In this document: positions 1-9,097 of the stretch, one piece after another | Layout: every line of letters starts with the position of its first letter | Position numbering within the stretch: position 1 is the first letter of the stretch | NCBI GenBank assembly: GCA_963728285.1 | Contig: CAVSJR010000001.1 | Span: forward strand, 124,001 to 188,000 | Direction of reading: 5' to 3' | DNA length: 64,000 nucleotides | From: CAVSJR01 sp963728285 | Lineage (GTDB): Bacteria > Actinomycetota > UBA4738 > HRBIN12 | The notes under the pieces: generated by a model | What the model saw: only the letters and a program-made list of their open reading frames with translations | Databases searched by the model: none | What the model was told of the DNA's origin: nothing | Made by a program: the position numbers and the translations under genes

Positions 1-634
1 GTGAAGCACGAGTTCCCTCCGCACAAGGTCCCGTATCGCGCGAACGCGTGGGCGATGAAGGAGCTGGGCGTGCGAGCGAATCCTCGGGCCCTGCGCGGTC
101 GGCTCGCTGCAGCCGCACGTCAGGCCGGGCGACTTCGCGGTGTGCGACCAGCTCGTCGACCGGACGAGGACGCGACCGCATACCTTCTACGACGGACCGG
201 GCACGACGCACATCTCGTTCGCCGACCCCTACTGCCCCACCATGCGCGGGATCGCCGTCCGCACCGGGCGCGACCTCGGGATCGAGACGCACGACGGCGG
301 AACCGTCGTCGTCATCGAGGGCCCCCGTTTCTCGACCCGCGCGGAGTCGTCGTGGTTCGCGTCGGCCGGGTGGGAGATCATCAACATGACGCAATACCCG
401 GAGGCGCTGCTCGCCCGGGAACTCGAGATCTGCTACGCCAACATCTCGCTGGTCACCGACTACGACGTCGGCGTGGAGGGGGTCCCGCCCGTCACGCACG
501 AGGAAGTGATCCGGGTCTTCACCGAGAACAACGCCCGGCTGCGGGATCTGCTCTTCGCGGTGATCCCGGCGCTGCCGGAGGAGCGAGACTGTCCGTGTGC
601 GACCGCGCTCGCCGGCGCCCGACTCGAGGCATAG
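1..634 (+). CDS. mtnP: MTA/purine nucleoside phosphorylase, 5'-truncated and frameshifted
   Basis: Phosphorolysis of 5'-methylthioadenosine or a related purine nucleoside in the cytosolic methionine-salvage or purine route. The gene enters from the left edge, so its N-terminus is missing. Frame 1 reads KHEFPPHKVPYRANAW at once; the match then moves to frame 2 near base 75, continuing RILGPCAVGSLQPHV and then VCDQLVDRT. The phosphate-site region IEGPRFSTRAES and the purine-site region VTDYDVGVEG follow. One extra base near 74-77 explains the break. The DYD residues of the C-terminal half favour the MTA phosphorylase branch over plain purine nucleoside phosphorylase, but substrate is inferred. 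Stop TAG at 632-634. Confidence 0.85.
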
Positions 635-710
635 TCACCCGGCGTCGCCGGCTGGCGGCGCGAGCCTCGCCGAGGTGTACCCCGCCGCCGAGCCGGGTAG
701 CATCCCGCGC

Positions 711-896
711 ATGAGTGAGCCACTGCTCGTCACGATCGAGCTCCGCTTCAAGACGAGCGAGGACGCCGAATCGCTCGGGGAGCGGATTCGCGAGTCCGTG
801 AGGATGATCGTCGGCGGCGATGCCCTGGAGGACTTCCGACTGCGGGCGCTCCCGCTGTCCCCACCGCAAAAGGACCGGCACCTCCGAGGCGTCTGA
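711..896 (+). CDS. Conserved small hypothetical protein (61 aa)
   Basis: I recognise this only as a type of short actinobacterial protein: an N-terminal ELRFKT beta strand, a helix GERIRESVRMIVGG, and a C-terminal RALPLSPP segment. No signal peptide, membrane segment or metal motif. The start at ATG 711 is chosen because homologous-looking sequence begins there; the open frame upstream reads through low-complexity sequence. It lies 76 bp after the phosphorylase and is convergent with the exporter. Function unknown. Confidence 0.55.
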   Translation: MSEPLLVTIELRFKTSEDAESLGERIRESVRMIVGGDALEDFRLRALPLSPPQKDRHLRGV

Positions 897-941
897 CCTC
901 GGCTCGAGACAGTGCCCAGCCCCACGGGCCTCGTGCGACCC

Positions 942-2582
942 TCAGGCACGCGCGGCTTCGGATCGCCGCCTCTCGGCGGATCCCGGCTGCTCCGTGGGGA
1001 TCCGGGTCGAGAAGAACAGCGCGATCAGGGCGATCAGCGCCAGCGCCGCCAGCGCGGTGCGAAGCCCGGCCAGGCGAGCATCTCCGTTCTCATCCAGCAC
1101 TGCCTCCGTGACGTTCTCACTGGCCCCCGCCTTGTCAAGCGCCGCTTGGAGGTCGGCGTCCGAGATGAACGGGACGCCGGCCGCCAGCTCGACGTCCGCC
1201 TTCGTACTCACCTCCTGTGGGACCGCCGGGTTCTGCTGGATCCCCTGCAGGAACGACGCGGTCAGGGCCGCGATCAGGAGCGAGCCCGCGAGGGCGGTGC
1301 CGATCGAGGCCCCCAGATTTGTCGCCGTGTTCTGCAGCCCGCCGACCTCGGGGCTCTCGTCGTCGGGAACCGCTGAAACCGTCACGCTGCCGAGCTGCGA
1401 GGCGAGGGCGCCGATCCCGAGGCCGGCGAGCAGGAGCGGGACCGTCACGATCTCCGCCCCCGCCTGCGCGTCGATGCTGACGAACAGCGACACGATCCCC
1501 GCGAACATCGCGAGCAGCCCCGCCTGGACGACGAGTCGGGGCGACACGTTCGGCAGGAACCGCGGGATGCCGGCGGCGGCGATCAGGAGCGTGATCGAGA
1601 GCGGCATGATCCTGATCCCGGTGTCGATCGCGGAGAGCCCGAGCGCGACGGAAAGGTAGAGCGGGATCGTGAAGAAGAGCCCGGCCTGGACGAGGAATTG
1701 GAAGAAGAACATCAAGAGGCCGCCGGTGAACTGCCGGTTCCCGAGCATCGACAGTCGGACGAGCGGCTCACCGCCCCGCTCCTCCACGTGGTGCTCCCAG
1801 GCGCTGAACAGCCAGAGCACGAACAGGCCGCCGAACACCAGCACGATCGTCGGCGAGAGGCCGAGGATCGCCGGGCCGCCGGACTTCGGCAGCACCCATC
1901 CCCACTCGCTCGAGCGCAGCACGCCGAAGACCGCGAGACCGAGCCCGGCGGCCGAGAGCACCGCGCCGATCAGGTCGAGATGCTTCCTCGCCTCTACCGG
2001 CGCGTCCTGGACGCGGCGCGCGAGGGCAAGGATCGCGATCACGATCACGACCTCCCCGACGAAGACCCACCGCCACGAGAAATACGTGGTCGCGATGCCG
2101 CCGATCAGCGGGCCGACCGCGATGGCGATGGCTCCGGCGGCCATGACAAGGCCGTACGCGCGCGGGCGTCCCTCGGGAGGAAAGTTGCCGGCGACGAGAG
2201 CCACGATCGCGGGAAGGATCAACGCCGCGCCGATCCCCTCGAGGATCGACCAGCCGACGATGAGGACGGTGAGGTTCTGCGCGAGCGCCGTGGTCAGGGA
2301 GCCGGCGCCGTAGATCACGCACCCGATCGAGAAGGCGCGCTTGCGCCCGATCAGCGAGCCGACCTTGCCCCCCGGGATCATCAGCATCGCCATCACGAGC
2401 GTGTAGAAGGTGATCGCCGTCTGGATCCCCGTCACCGTCGTGCCGACGTCCTTGGCGACGGTAGCGATGGCCACGTTCATGACGGAGCTGTCGAGCGTCA
2501 TCAGGAATTGGCCGGACGCAAGCGTGAGGAGGACCAGGCCGGTCCCTTGCCCCACAGCGTTCTCGGCGCCCCGCTTGGCCAT
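942..2582 (-). CDS. MFS exporter, DHA2 (EmrB/QacA-like) family
   Basis: Proton-driven multidrug exporter of the inner membrane. The 546-residue length and repeated hydrophobic segments fit the 14-helix DHA2 group. Helix 1 has LDSSVMNVAIATV, the usual DHA2 signature of an acidic residue followed by VNVALP-like sequence; a GGKVGSLIGRKR loop 2-3 motif and a motif-C-like stretch of glycines follow. ATG 2582 is preferred over the longer open frame to 2693 because MAKRG leads directly into helix 1 and the extension is Arg-rich. It is divergent from the SAF gene; the 180-bp gap has a GTGAC-N4-GTCAC palindrome at 2680-2693 that could be an operator. Substrate unknown. Confidence 0.9.
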   Translation of the reverse strand: MAKRGAENAVGQGTGLVLLTLASGQFLMTLDSSVMNVAIATVAKDVGTTVTGIQTAITFYTLVMAMLMIPGGKVGSLIGRKRAFSIGCVIYGAGSLTTALAQNLTVLIVGWSILEGIGAALILPAIVALVAGNFPPEGRPRAYGLVMAAGAIAIAVGPLIGGIATTYFSWRWVFVGEVVIVIAILALARRVQDAPVEARKHLDLIGAVLSAAGLGLAVFGVLRSSEWGWVLPKSGGPAILGLSPTIVLVFGGLFVLWLFSAWEHHVEERGGEPLVRLSMLGNRQFTGGLLMFFFQFLVQAGLFFTIPLYLSVALGLSAIDTGIRIMPLSITLLIAAAGIPRFLPNVSPRLVVQAGLLAMFAGIVSLFVSIDAQAGAEIVTVPLLLAGLGIGALASQLGSVTVSAVPDDESPEVGGLQNTATNLGASIGTALAGSLLIAALTASFLQGIQQNPAVPQEVSTKADVELAAGVPFISDADLQAALDKAGASENVTEAVLDENGDARLAGLRTALAALALIALIALFFSTRIPTEQPGSAERRRSEAARA

Positions 2583-2764
2583 CGGGGAACAATAGTCGAA
2601 TGGGTCGCCGCGCACTGCGGAGCGACCGCGCGCTCGCGCAATGCATGGGCGCTCCCCGTGAGCGGGCGCCTTCAGGCATGTGACCAACGTCACGGTGAAA
2701 TGGGCCCGCGTCGTTTAGCGTCGCCACTTTCGAAGGGCGCCGACGGAGCGCCGGGGGGAGGGCG

Positions 2765-3440
2765 ATGCTCAGGCGGTGGTCGACGGCCTCGAGGCTGTTC
2801 GCGCTGCTCGCCGTGGCGTCCGGCATCGCGGCCTTCGCGATCGTTCGCGCGTACGCCGCACGGCTCGAGGCCCTCCGGCCTGTCGTTGGGCAGCCCATGC
2901 CCGTCGTCATCGCGGCCGCCGACCTCACGAGGGGGACGTCGATCGGGGCATCCATGGTGCGGGTCGCTCCCCTTCCCTCCATGCTGGCTCCGCCCGGCTC
3001 GTTCCCGGATGCGACCGAGCTCGAGGGGCGCGTGCTCCTCACCGACGTCGCCGCGGGAGAGGCGATCACGCGCACGAGACTGGCCGCCCGATCCGCCGGG
3101 CCCGTCGCCGCCCTGGTGGAACCGGGACTTCGAGCGGCGGTCGTCGACTCGGGACTTCCACCGGGCGCCGTGCGACCGGGCGATCGAGTCGACGTGCTCG
3201 CGACCTACGGAGGTGAGCGACCGCACACCGGAAACGGTCGCCTCGGGACTCGAGGTCCTCCGGGTGATGGACCCGTCGCCCTCGGGCGCCGTCGGAAGCG
3301 GCTCGGAGGCCCCATCCCTGGTCCTGCTCGTGTCGCCCCTCGACGCCGAACGCCTCGCCTACGCGAAGGCGTTCGCGGATCTCGATGTGTCGATCTCCAC
3401 ATCGGCGGAGATCCCGAGCGGCGCAACGGAGGCCGGGTAG
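2765..3440 (+). CDS. CpaB/RcpC-like SAF-domain protein (frameshifted)
   Basis: One N-terminal transmembrane helix (FALLAVASGIAAFAIVRAY) is followed by a SAF-like domain: PVVIAAADLTRGTSIGASMV, then GRVLLTDVAAGEAITRTRL and a PGDRVDVLATYG strand. This is the architecture of CpaB/RcpC, the Flp/Tad pilus assembly protein. Near 3214 the coding frame changes from 2 to 3 and continues VSDRTPETVASGLEVLRVM to VSPLDAERLAYAKAF, ending at TAG 3440. No other tad/flp gene is visible, so it is an orphan here. A GGGGGGAGG ribosome site lies just before ATG 2765. Frameshift probably a base-call error. Confidence 0.75.
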
Positions 3441-3454
3441 CATGTGCCGACTCC

Positions 3455-4288
3455 ATGAGCATCTTTCAGGCCATCATCCTCGGCATCACCCAAGGACTGA
3501 CCGAGTTCGCTCCGGTTTCGAGCTCCGGCCACCTGATCCTCGTACCGTGGCTCTTCGGCTGGAGCATCGTCGAGGACGCGGAGTTCAACAAGACGTTCGA
3601 CGTCGCGCTCCATCTCGGAACCCTCGTGGGCGCCGTCCTGTACTTTCGTCGCGACCTCTGGCGCTACCTCATCGCATGGCTCGGTTCGATCGCCCGGCGA
3701 TCGGTCAGAACGCAGGACGAGCGCCTGGCCTGGGCGCTGGTGATCGGCACCATCCCGGGAGCGATCGTCGGCGCGGTCTTCGAGGACGTGATTCAGGACC
3801 GGCTCGGCGCCCCGGCGCTCATCGCGGTCATGCTCGCGGTGTTCGGGGTCGTCCTGTACGTGGTCGACAAGCGGGCGCCGGTCAGACGGTCCTTCGATAC
3901 GCTCTCCACGCGCGACGGCCTCGTGCTCGGGGTGGCACAAGCCCTCGCCCTCCAGCCCGGGGTCTCCCGATCCGGCGTCACGATCACGGTCGGCCGGCTG
4001 ATGGGCATCGATCGCGAGTCCGCGGCCCGATTCTCCTTCCTCCTGTCGATCCCGATCATCGCGGGCGCCGGCCTCTACAAGAGCATCGACGTCGTGCAGA
4101 CGGGCCTCCCGCCCGGGACGGCGCCGGCGTTCTTCTGGGGAATGGTGTCCTCGGCCGTGAGCGGGTTCGTCGTGATCGCGTTCCTCCTCTCGTTCCTGCG
4201 CCGAAAGGACTTCTTCATCTTCATGGTGTACCGGATCGTGGTCGCGGCGCTCGTGCTCGGGCTGATCGCGACCGGCGTTCGATCCTAG
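3455..4288 (+). CDS. uppP: Undecaprenyl-diphosphatase UppP (BacA)
   Basis: Integral membrane phosphatase that recycles undecaprenyl pyrophosphate to the monophosphate carrier for peptidoglycan and other wall polymers; overproduction gives bacitracin resistance in known members. Both family signatures are present: GLTEFAPVSSSGHL near residue 15 and QPGVSRSGVTIT in the middle. About eight hydrophobic segments; 277 residues is the usual length. ATG 3455 starts with SIFQAIILG, as in the family. It begins 14 bp after the SAF protein, likely cotranscribed, and is convergent with pmbA. Confidence 0.96.
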   Translation: MSIFQAIILGITQGLTEFAPVSSSGHLILVPWLFGWSIVEDAEFNKTFDVALHLGTLVGAVLYFRRDLWRYLIAWLGSIARRSVRTQDERLAWALVIGTIPGAIVGAVFEDVIQDRLGAPALIAVMLAVFGVVLYVVDKRAPVRRSFDTLSTRDGLVLGVAQALALQPGVSRSGVTITVGRLMGIDRESAARFSFLLSIPIIAGAGLYKSIDVVQTGLPPGTAPAFFWGMVSSAVSGFVVIAFLLSFLRRKDFFIFMVYRIVVAALVLGLIATGVRS

Positions 4289-4324
4289 GGCGCCGCTCGA
4301 CGACGACCCAACGCGCGGCGGACG

Positions 4325-5663
4325 TCAGACGCCCGCGACCGTCATCTCCCCGATGAGGATGGACGGCACGCCGACCGACGAGAAGAACCGGAGATCGCTT
4401 GCCCACCGCGGACACGGCCTTGAGCATGTCGGGGATCGTGCTCGCGATGGTCATCTCCCGCAGCCCCTCGGCGCCGGCACCCCCGCGGATTCGCAGGCCC
4501 GTGGCCCCGACGGAGAACTCCCCGCTGATGGGGTTGGCACCCGAGTGAACGCCGCTCACCTCCTGGATCAGCACGCCGCCCTCGGCCTCGAGCATCAGCT
4601 CCGGCACGCTCTTCGTGCCCGCCTCCAGGTAGAAGTTCGTCGTCCCGACGCCGGGCGTGGAACGGTAGCCGCCACGTTGGGCGTTGCCGGTCGAGGTCGT
4701 CCCTCCTCGCTTCGCGGTGTAGGAGTTGTGGAGGAAGCCCCGGAGCGTCCCGCCGGAGATGAGCTCGGTCCTTCGGCTCGGCACGCCCTCGTCGTCGAAC
4801 GGACAGGCGCCGGGACCCTCGAGGAGGCGGCCGTCGTCGACGAGCGTGATCGCCGGTGACGCGACGGCCTCCGCCACCTTGTCGGCGAACAGCGATCGCC
4901 CCTTCTGCACGGCCTCCGCGGACAGCGCGCCGGCGAGCACCCCCAGGAACGACATGCCCGCGAACGGGTCGAGCACCACCGGCACCCTCGCCGTGGGGGG
5001 CTTCTGCGCGCCGAGCATCGCCACGGCTCGCTCGACCGCCTCGGTCGCGATCGCCTCCCAGTCCAGATCGCCGAGCTCGCGGCCGATCCGGTAGGAGAAG
5101 CCGGTCTGCGTCTCGCCCCCCTCCTCCGCGAGCGTCACCGCGAGGCACCACGTATCGGTTCGCGCGTACTCGGCCGCGAGTCCGTTCGAGTTCGCGATGG
5201 CCATCCGGGAGACCGCGTCGCCGACCTGGCACTCGTCCACCTTCGTGACCCTCGGGTCGGTGGTCGTCGTCAGCCGCTCGAGGTCGAGGGCGAGCGCCAC
5301 CTTCGCATCGGTCGGCATGGCGGCCTGCCCCTCGCGAAACAGCTCCGGCATCGGATCCACGAAGGCGGGCTCGGGGAGGACGTGGTTGGGGTCCTCTCCG
5401 GCGAGCGCGGCGTTCTCCCTGGCCCGCGCGACCGTGGCCCGGACCTCGTCCTCGGACGGATCGGCCGCGTACGCGTACCCGAGGCGGGCGCCGGAGACGA
5501 GGCGGACGCCGACGCCGCGCGATTCCGCGAACGTCAGGCCCTCGATCTGCCGTTTCCGGGCGCCGACCTCCGTCCTTCGGGACTCCTCGGCATAGGCCTC
5601 GATCCCCTCCCCGTCCTGCGCCGCCTCGACGGCCGTCCGGCAGAGATCCCCGAGCTCAGCCAC
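4325..5663 (-). CDS. pmbA: PmbA/TldE-type metalloprotease subunit (frameshifted near the C-terminus)
   Basis: Partner of TldD in the heterodimeric protease that processes small peptides and modified peptides in the cytosol; PmbA itself lacks the zinc site. Seen: N-terminal VEAYAEES-like segment, ARLGYAYAAD, the central VVLDPFAGMSFLG, then TSTGNAQRGGYRSTPGVGTTN and SGEFSVGATGLRIRGG, all in family order. The open frame then drifts into Arg-rich sequence, but in another frame DLRFFSSVGVPSILIGEMTV continues and stops at TGA 4325-4327, which is the normal PmbA end. The break is near 4395. The start overlaps the tldD stop by 8 bp, so the pair is translationally coupled. Confidence 0.9.
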
Positions 5664-7044
5664 CCGTCCCTCCCACCGTCATGCGGGTGATGCGCACGGT
5701 CGGCGAGCCCGATCCAACGGGAACGGCCTGGCCGTCCTTGCCGCACACGCCCTCCCAGGTCTTGAAGTCGTCGGCCACCGCGTCGATGGCCGACATCACC
5801 TCGATCGCCCGGCCGATCAGGTTCGCTCCGCGAACGGGCGTGGCGAGCTCGCCGTCCTCGATGAGGTAGCCCTCCGCGACCCCGAACACGAAGTCCCCGG
5901 TCGCGGGGTTCACCTGACCCCCGCCCATCGCCTTGACGTACACGCCGCGCGCCGTGTCGGCGATGACCTGATCCGGACTCGACTCGCCGTCCAAGATGTA
6001 GGTGTTGCTCATACGCGGGATCGGCGGATGCGCGTAGGACTGGCGGCGCCCGTTCCCCGTCGAGGACGTGCCGTCCACGTCCGCGCGAAGCCGGTCGTAC
6101 ATCCACCCACGCAGCTCCCCTCCCTCGAAGAGCACCGTCCGCTGTGCGGGCGAGCCCTCGTCGTCGAACGAGAAGGAGCCCCATCCGTTCGGGATCGTCG
6201 CGTCGTCGACGCCGGTGACGATGGGCGAGGCGAGCCGTTCGCCCATCCGACCCCTGTACACCGACGCCTCCTTCTCGACGAGATCCGACTCGAGCGGATG
6301 CCCGCACGCCTCGTGGAACAGCACGCCGCCGCAGCCGGGTCCCAGCACGACCGTCATCTCCCCCGCGGGAGCCGGAATGGAGTCGAGCATCGTCAGGGCA
6401 CGCCGGGCGGCGATCTCGGCGGTCCTCCGAGCCGGGTGCGCGTCGAGGAACTCGACGCCGGCCAGGCCCGCCGGCGCCTCGAATCCCGTCTGGATGTTTC
6501 CGTCGCGCGCGGCGACGACCTGCGCGGCGAGCCGGATCCGCGGCCGCTCCTCCTCGACCCATCGCCCGTCGGAGTCGGCGATCAGGACACGCTGAAGCGA
6601 GTCCGCGTACACGCCGACCACCTGACGCACCTCCGGGCTCGCCGACCGCGCGACGTCGTCCACCTCGCGAAGCCACGCCACCTTCTCGGAGGCCGGAACC
6701 GCGCCGGCGGGCCGCTCGGCCCGGTGGAGGACGGCCGGGTCCACGGGGTGGAGGTCGGCGACGGTGCCGGGGTCGCCGGAGCGAAGCGACGCGGCGGCGG
6801 CCTCCGCGGCCGCGAGCAGCGCCTCGCGATCGAGCCTGTTGGAGTAGGCGTAGCCGTAGCTGGTTCCGCCGGTGCCGACCCGCACGCCGCCTCCACGATC
6901 CAGCCCGGTCGTCAGCTCCTCGACCTTGCCGTCGTCCAGTCGAGCGTTCACCGACGTGCGCTCCTCGACGAACACCTCCGCGAACGAGCCTCCCTTGGCT
7001 CGGGCCTTGCGCAGGACGTCCTCGACGAGTTCGCGATCGAGCAT
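5656..7044 (-). CDS. tldD: TldD metalloprotease subunit
   Basis: Zinc-binding subunit of the TldD/TldE protease. The metal motif is visible as LFHEACGHPLE (HExxxH), followed by the conserved GSFSFDDEGSPAQRT region and VRGANLIGRAIEVM near the end. Length 462 aa is normal for the family and the frame is intact. ATG 7044 (MLDRELVEDVL) is preferred to the upstream ATG 7182 because the extra 46 residues are Arg/Pro-rich and overlap the divergent promoter region. Operon with pmbA downstream. In other bacteria the complex degrades antitoxins and matures small modified peptides; no such peptide gene is recognisable here. Confidence 0.95.
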   Translation of the reverse strand: MLDRELVEDVLRKARAKGGSFAEVFVEERTSVNARLDDGKVEELTTGLDRGGGVRVGTGGTSYGYAYSNRLDREALLAAAEAAAASLRSGDPGTVADLHPVDPAVLHRAERPAGAVPASEKVAWLREVDDVARSASPEVRQVVGVYADSLQRVLIADSDGRWVEEERPRIRLAAQVVAARDGNIQTGFEAPAGLAGVEFLDAHPARRTAEIAARRALTMLDSIPAPAGEMTVVLGPGCGGVLFHEACGHPLESDLVEKEASVYRGRMGERLASPIVTGVDDATIPNGWGSFSFDDEGSPAQRTVLFEGGELRGWMYDRLRADVDGTSSTGNGRRQSYAHPPIPRMSNTYILDGESSPDQVIADTARGVYVKAMGGGQVNPATGDFVFGVAEGYLIEDGELATPVRGANLIGRAIEVMSAIDAVADDFKTWEGVCGKDGQAVPVGSGSPTVRITRMTVGGTGG

Positions 7045-7162
7045 GTGGGCAGCGAGTCTACCCAGCCGCACTCCCGGCCGGGTCCTGCATCGCGGGCCGT
7101 CCGTTCCAGGCTGCTGCGATACAGTCCGACGGGCCTCGCCCGACCGGGCCCTTGGGGGAGCC

Positions 7163-9097
7163 GTGCGCGCGCCGACGAGCAAGCGGATCGACGAGGATCT
7201 CCTCCCGCTCGTCGGGCTCGCGGCCGTGCTGCTCCTGTTCCTGCTGTGGCCCGTCGTTCAACACGGCTTTCGCTTTCCCCTCGGCCCGGATGCGCCCGTC
7301 TATCTGTGGTGGACGCGGCTGGCCGGACACGAGGGACTCTCGGCCGTCGGGTCGCGACCCGGGGTCCCGGCGCTTCTGCTCGTGCTCACGGGGACGACGC
7401 GCCTGCCGCTCGCGGCGGTGACGGCCGCGGTGGAGATGGCGATGGGCGTCGCCGTCGGTCTCGGGGCGGTGGGGGTCGTGCGGGTGATGCGTGCCTCGCG
7501 AGAGGCCGCCGCCGCGGCCGCGTCCGCGCGGGAATCGGCCGTCGACCGGCCGGCATGGCTGCTCGCGGGCCTGTTGTGCGGCGTCTTCTCGGTGCACCTC
7601 GTCGCGGGCTACCTGGCGAACCTCGCCTTCGCCGTCGCGTTTCTCGCGGCCGTCGCCGCGCTCGCCACGGGCACGCGGCGGGGCGCGATCGCCGCCGCCG
7701 TCGCCCTGGGCGGAGGAGGGATCTCGCATCCGCAGTTCTTCCTCCTCGGCGCGGCGATCCTCCTGCTCGCGGCCGCTCCCTCCCTCGTTCGGGAGCGCGA
7801 AACGGTCCCGTGGAGGGCCGGCGAGTTCGGTCGCGTCGCCGCCTCCGTTCTGGGGGGCGCGGCGCTCGTCGGGGCCGGCCTGGTGTCGATGCTCTCCGCA
7901 CCGAGGCCGCCCGACGTCGATACCTCGAAGGACGCCTTCCTCCGTCGCCTCGGCCTCTCCGGGCAATTGCACCAGGCGTACTGGGATCGGTTCCTCGACC
8001 GGTGGGCGAGGTACGTGGAATGGGCCTCGATCCCCCTCGCGGTCCTCGGCCTGCCGAGCGCCACGGGGTTCGTCGGCAGGGTGCTGCGGGCCTGGGGCCT
8101 CGCGTCCGTCGCCGGCGTCGTGATCGCCCTGTCCACCGGCTGGTTCCCGGCGGACCGCTTCGTCACCTTCGGCTACGTGGTGCCCATCCTCGCGGCCCTC
8201 GGCCTCGTTCGCCTCGTGCGGTGGCGCTCGGTTCCGCGGCCGCTCGCGATCGGGATCGGCGCGGTGCTCGTGGCCGCCATGGTCCTCGGAGCCGGCATCG
8301 CCTGGGGGCGCCAGGAGCCATTCATCTCGGCCAACGAGGTGCACGCGGCCACCGAGGCCGGCCGCTTCCTGTCCGGGACGCCGGAGGGATCCACCGCCGC
8401 GTTCGTCGTGGTCGCGAGGGGGGACTCCGGCGCCTTCGAGCTGGCCCGAGCCGGCAACGTGATCCGCGCGGCGCTCCCGCCCGAGAGGATCCGCTCGACG
8501 GCGGTCGTCGCGCCGTGCCCACAAGCCGGCCTGGGGCCATCGAGTGCCCCGGAGCCCACCGACGCACTCATGGATGCGCTCGCCTCGCTGTCGTGTCGAA
8601 CGATCGAGGATGCGTCGCGCACGGGGACCCTCGTCCCGCTCATGCTTCGCCCGTTCGCGGGGCCCGATGCCGACGCGTTCGAGGGCACGACGATCGCCCC
8701 CGATGTCCGTCTCTTGGCGGCCCCGAACGGGGGGCCATCGCCGGCGTCGAACCCGGTGAGCTCGCCGATGGATCCGCTGATCGTCCCCGGGCCCGGCACG
8801 ATCGTCGTCGCATCGATCATCGTGCTCGTGCTCCTCTGGATCGCGGGCTACGGCTGGGCGAGGGCGTGGGTCGGGGCGGGCACGACCGGCGTCGCGCTGG
8901 CGCCCGCATTCGGCGTGGTCGTGACGACGATCGCGGGGGTCGTCCTCGATCGGCTCGGCTTCAAGCTCGAGGGCTCGATCGCCTCGATCGTCGCGTTCGC
9001 GTCAGCCTGCGCCTGCGGCTACCTCGCGGCGCTCGTCCTCGAGCGGCGCGTTCGCGCGGATCCTCCGTCGGAGATCCACGAGCAGCCACGCGAGTAG
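7163..9097 (+). CDS. Large polytopic membrane protein, GT-C-like
   Basis: A 644-residue protein with about twelve hydrophobic stretches, for example LVGLAAVLLLFLLWPVV near the start, and an extracytoplasmic-looking soluble domain of roughly 200 residues before two final helices. The early PLGPDAPVYLWWTRLAGHEG resembles the first loop of polyprenol-dependent GT-C glycosyltransferases, but I see no diagnostic DxD, so the assignment is tentative. GTG 7163 is supported by GGGGGAG at 7154-7160. Its last 96 bases overlap the 3' end of the convergent mannosyltransferase gene. It may act in the same wall-glycan pathway. Confidence 0.7.
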   Translation: MRAPTSKRIDEDLLPLVGLAAVLLLFLLWPVVQHGFRFPLGPDAPVYLWWTRLAGHEGLSAVGSRPGVPALLLVLTGTTRLPLAAVTAAVEMAMGVAVGLGAVGVVRVMRASREAAAAAASARESAVDRPAWLLAGLLCGVFSVHLVAGYLANLAFAVAFLAAVAALATGTRRGAIAAAVALGGGGISHPQFFLLGAAILLLAAAPSLVRERETVPWRAGEFGRVAASVLGGAALVGAGLVSMLSAPRPPDVDTSKDAFLRRLGLSGQLHQAYWDRFLDRWARYVEWASIPLAVLGLPSATGFVGRVLRAWGLASVAGVVIALSTGWFPADRFVTFGYVVPILAALGLVRLVRWRSVPRPLAIGIGAVLVAAMVLGAGIAWGRQEPFISANEVHAATEAGRFLSGTPEGSTAAFVVVARGDSGAFELARAGNVIRAALPPERIRSTAVVAPCPQAGLGPSSAPEPTDALMDALASLSCRTIEDASRTGTLVPLMLRPFAGPDADAFEGTTIAPDVRLLAAPNGGPSPASNPVSSPMDPLIVPGPGTIVVASIIVLVLLWIAGYGWARAWVGAGTTGVALAPAFGVVVTTIAGVVLDRLGFKLEGSIASIVAFASACACGYLAALVLERRVRADPPSEIHEQPRE

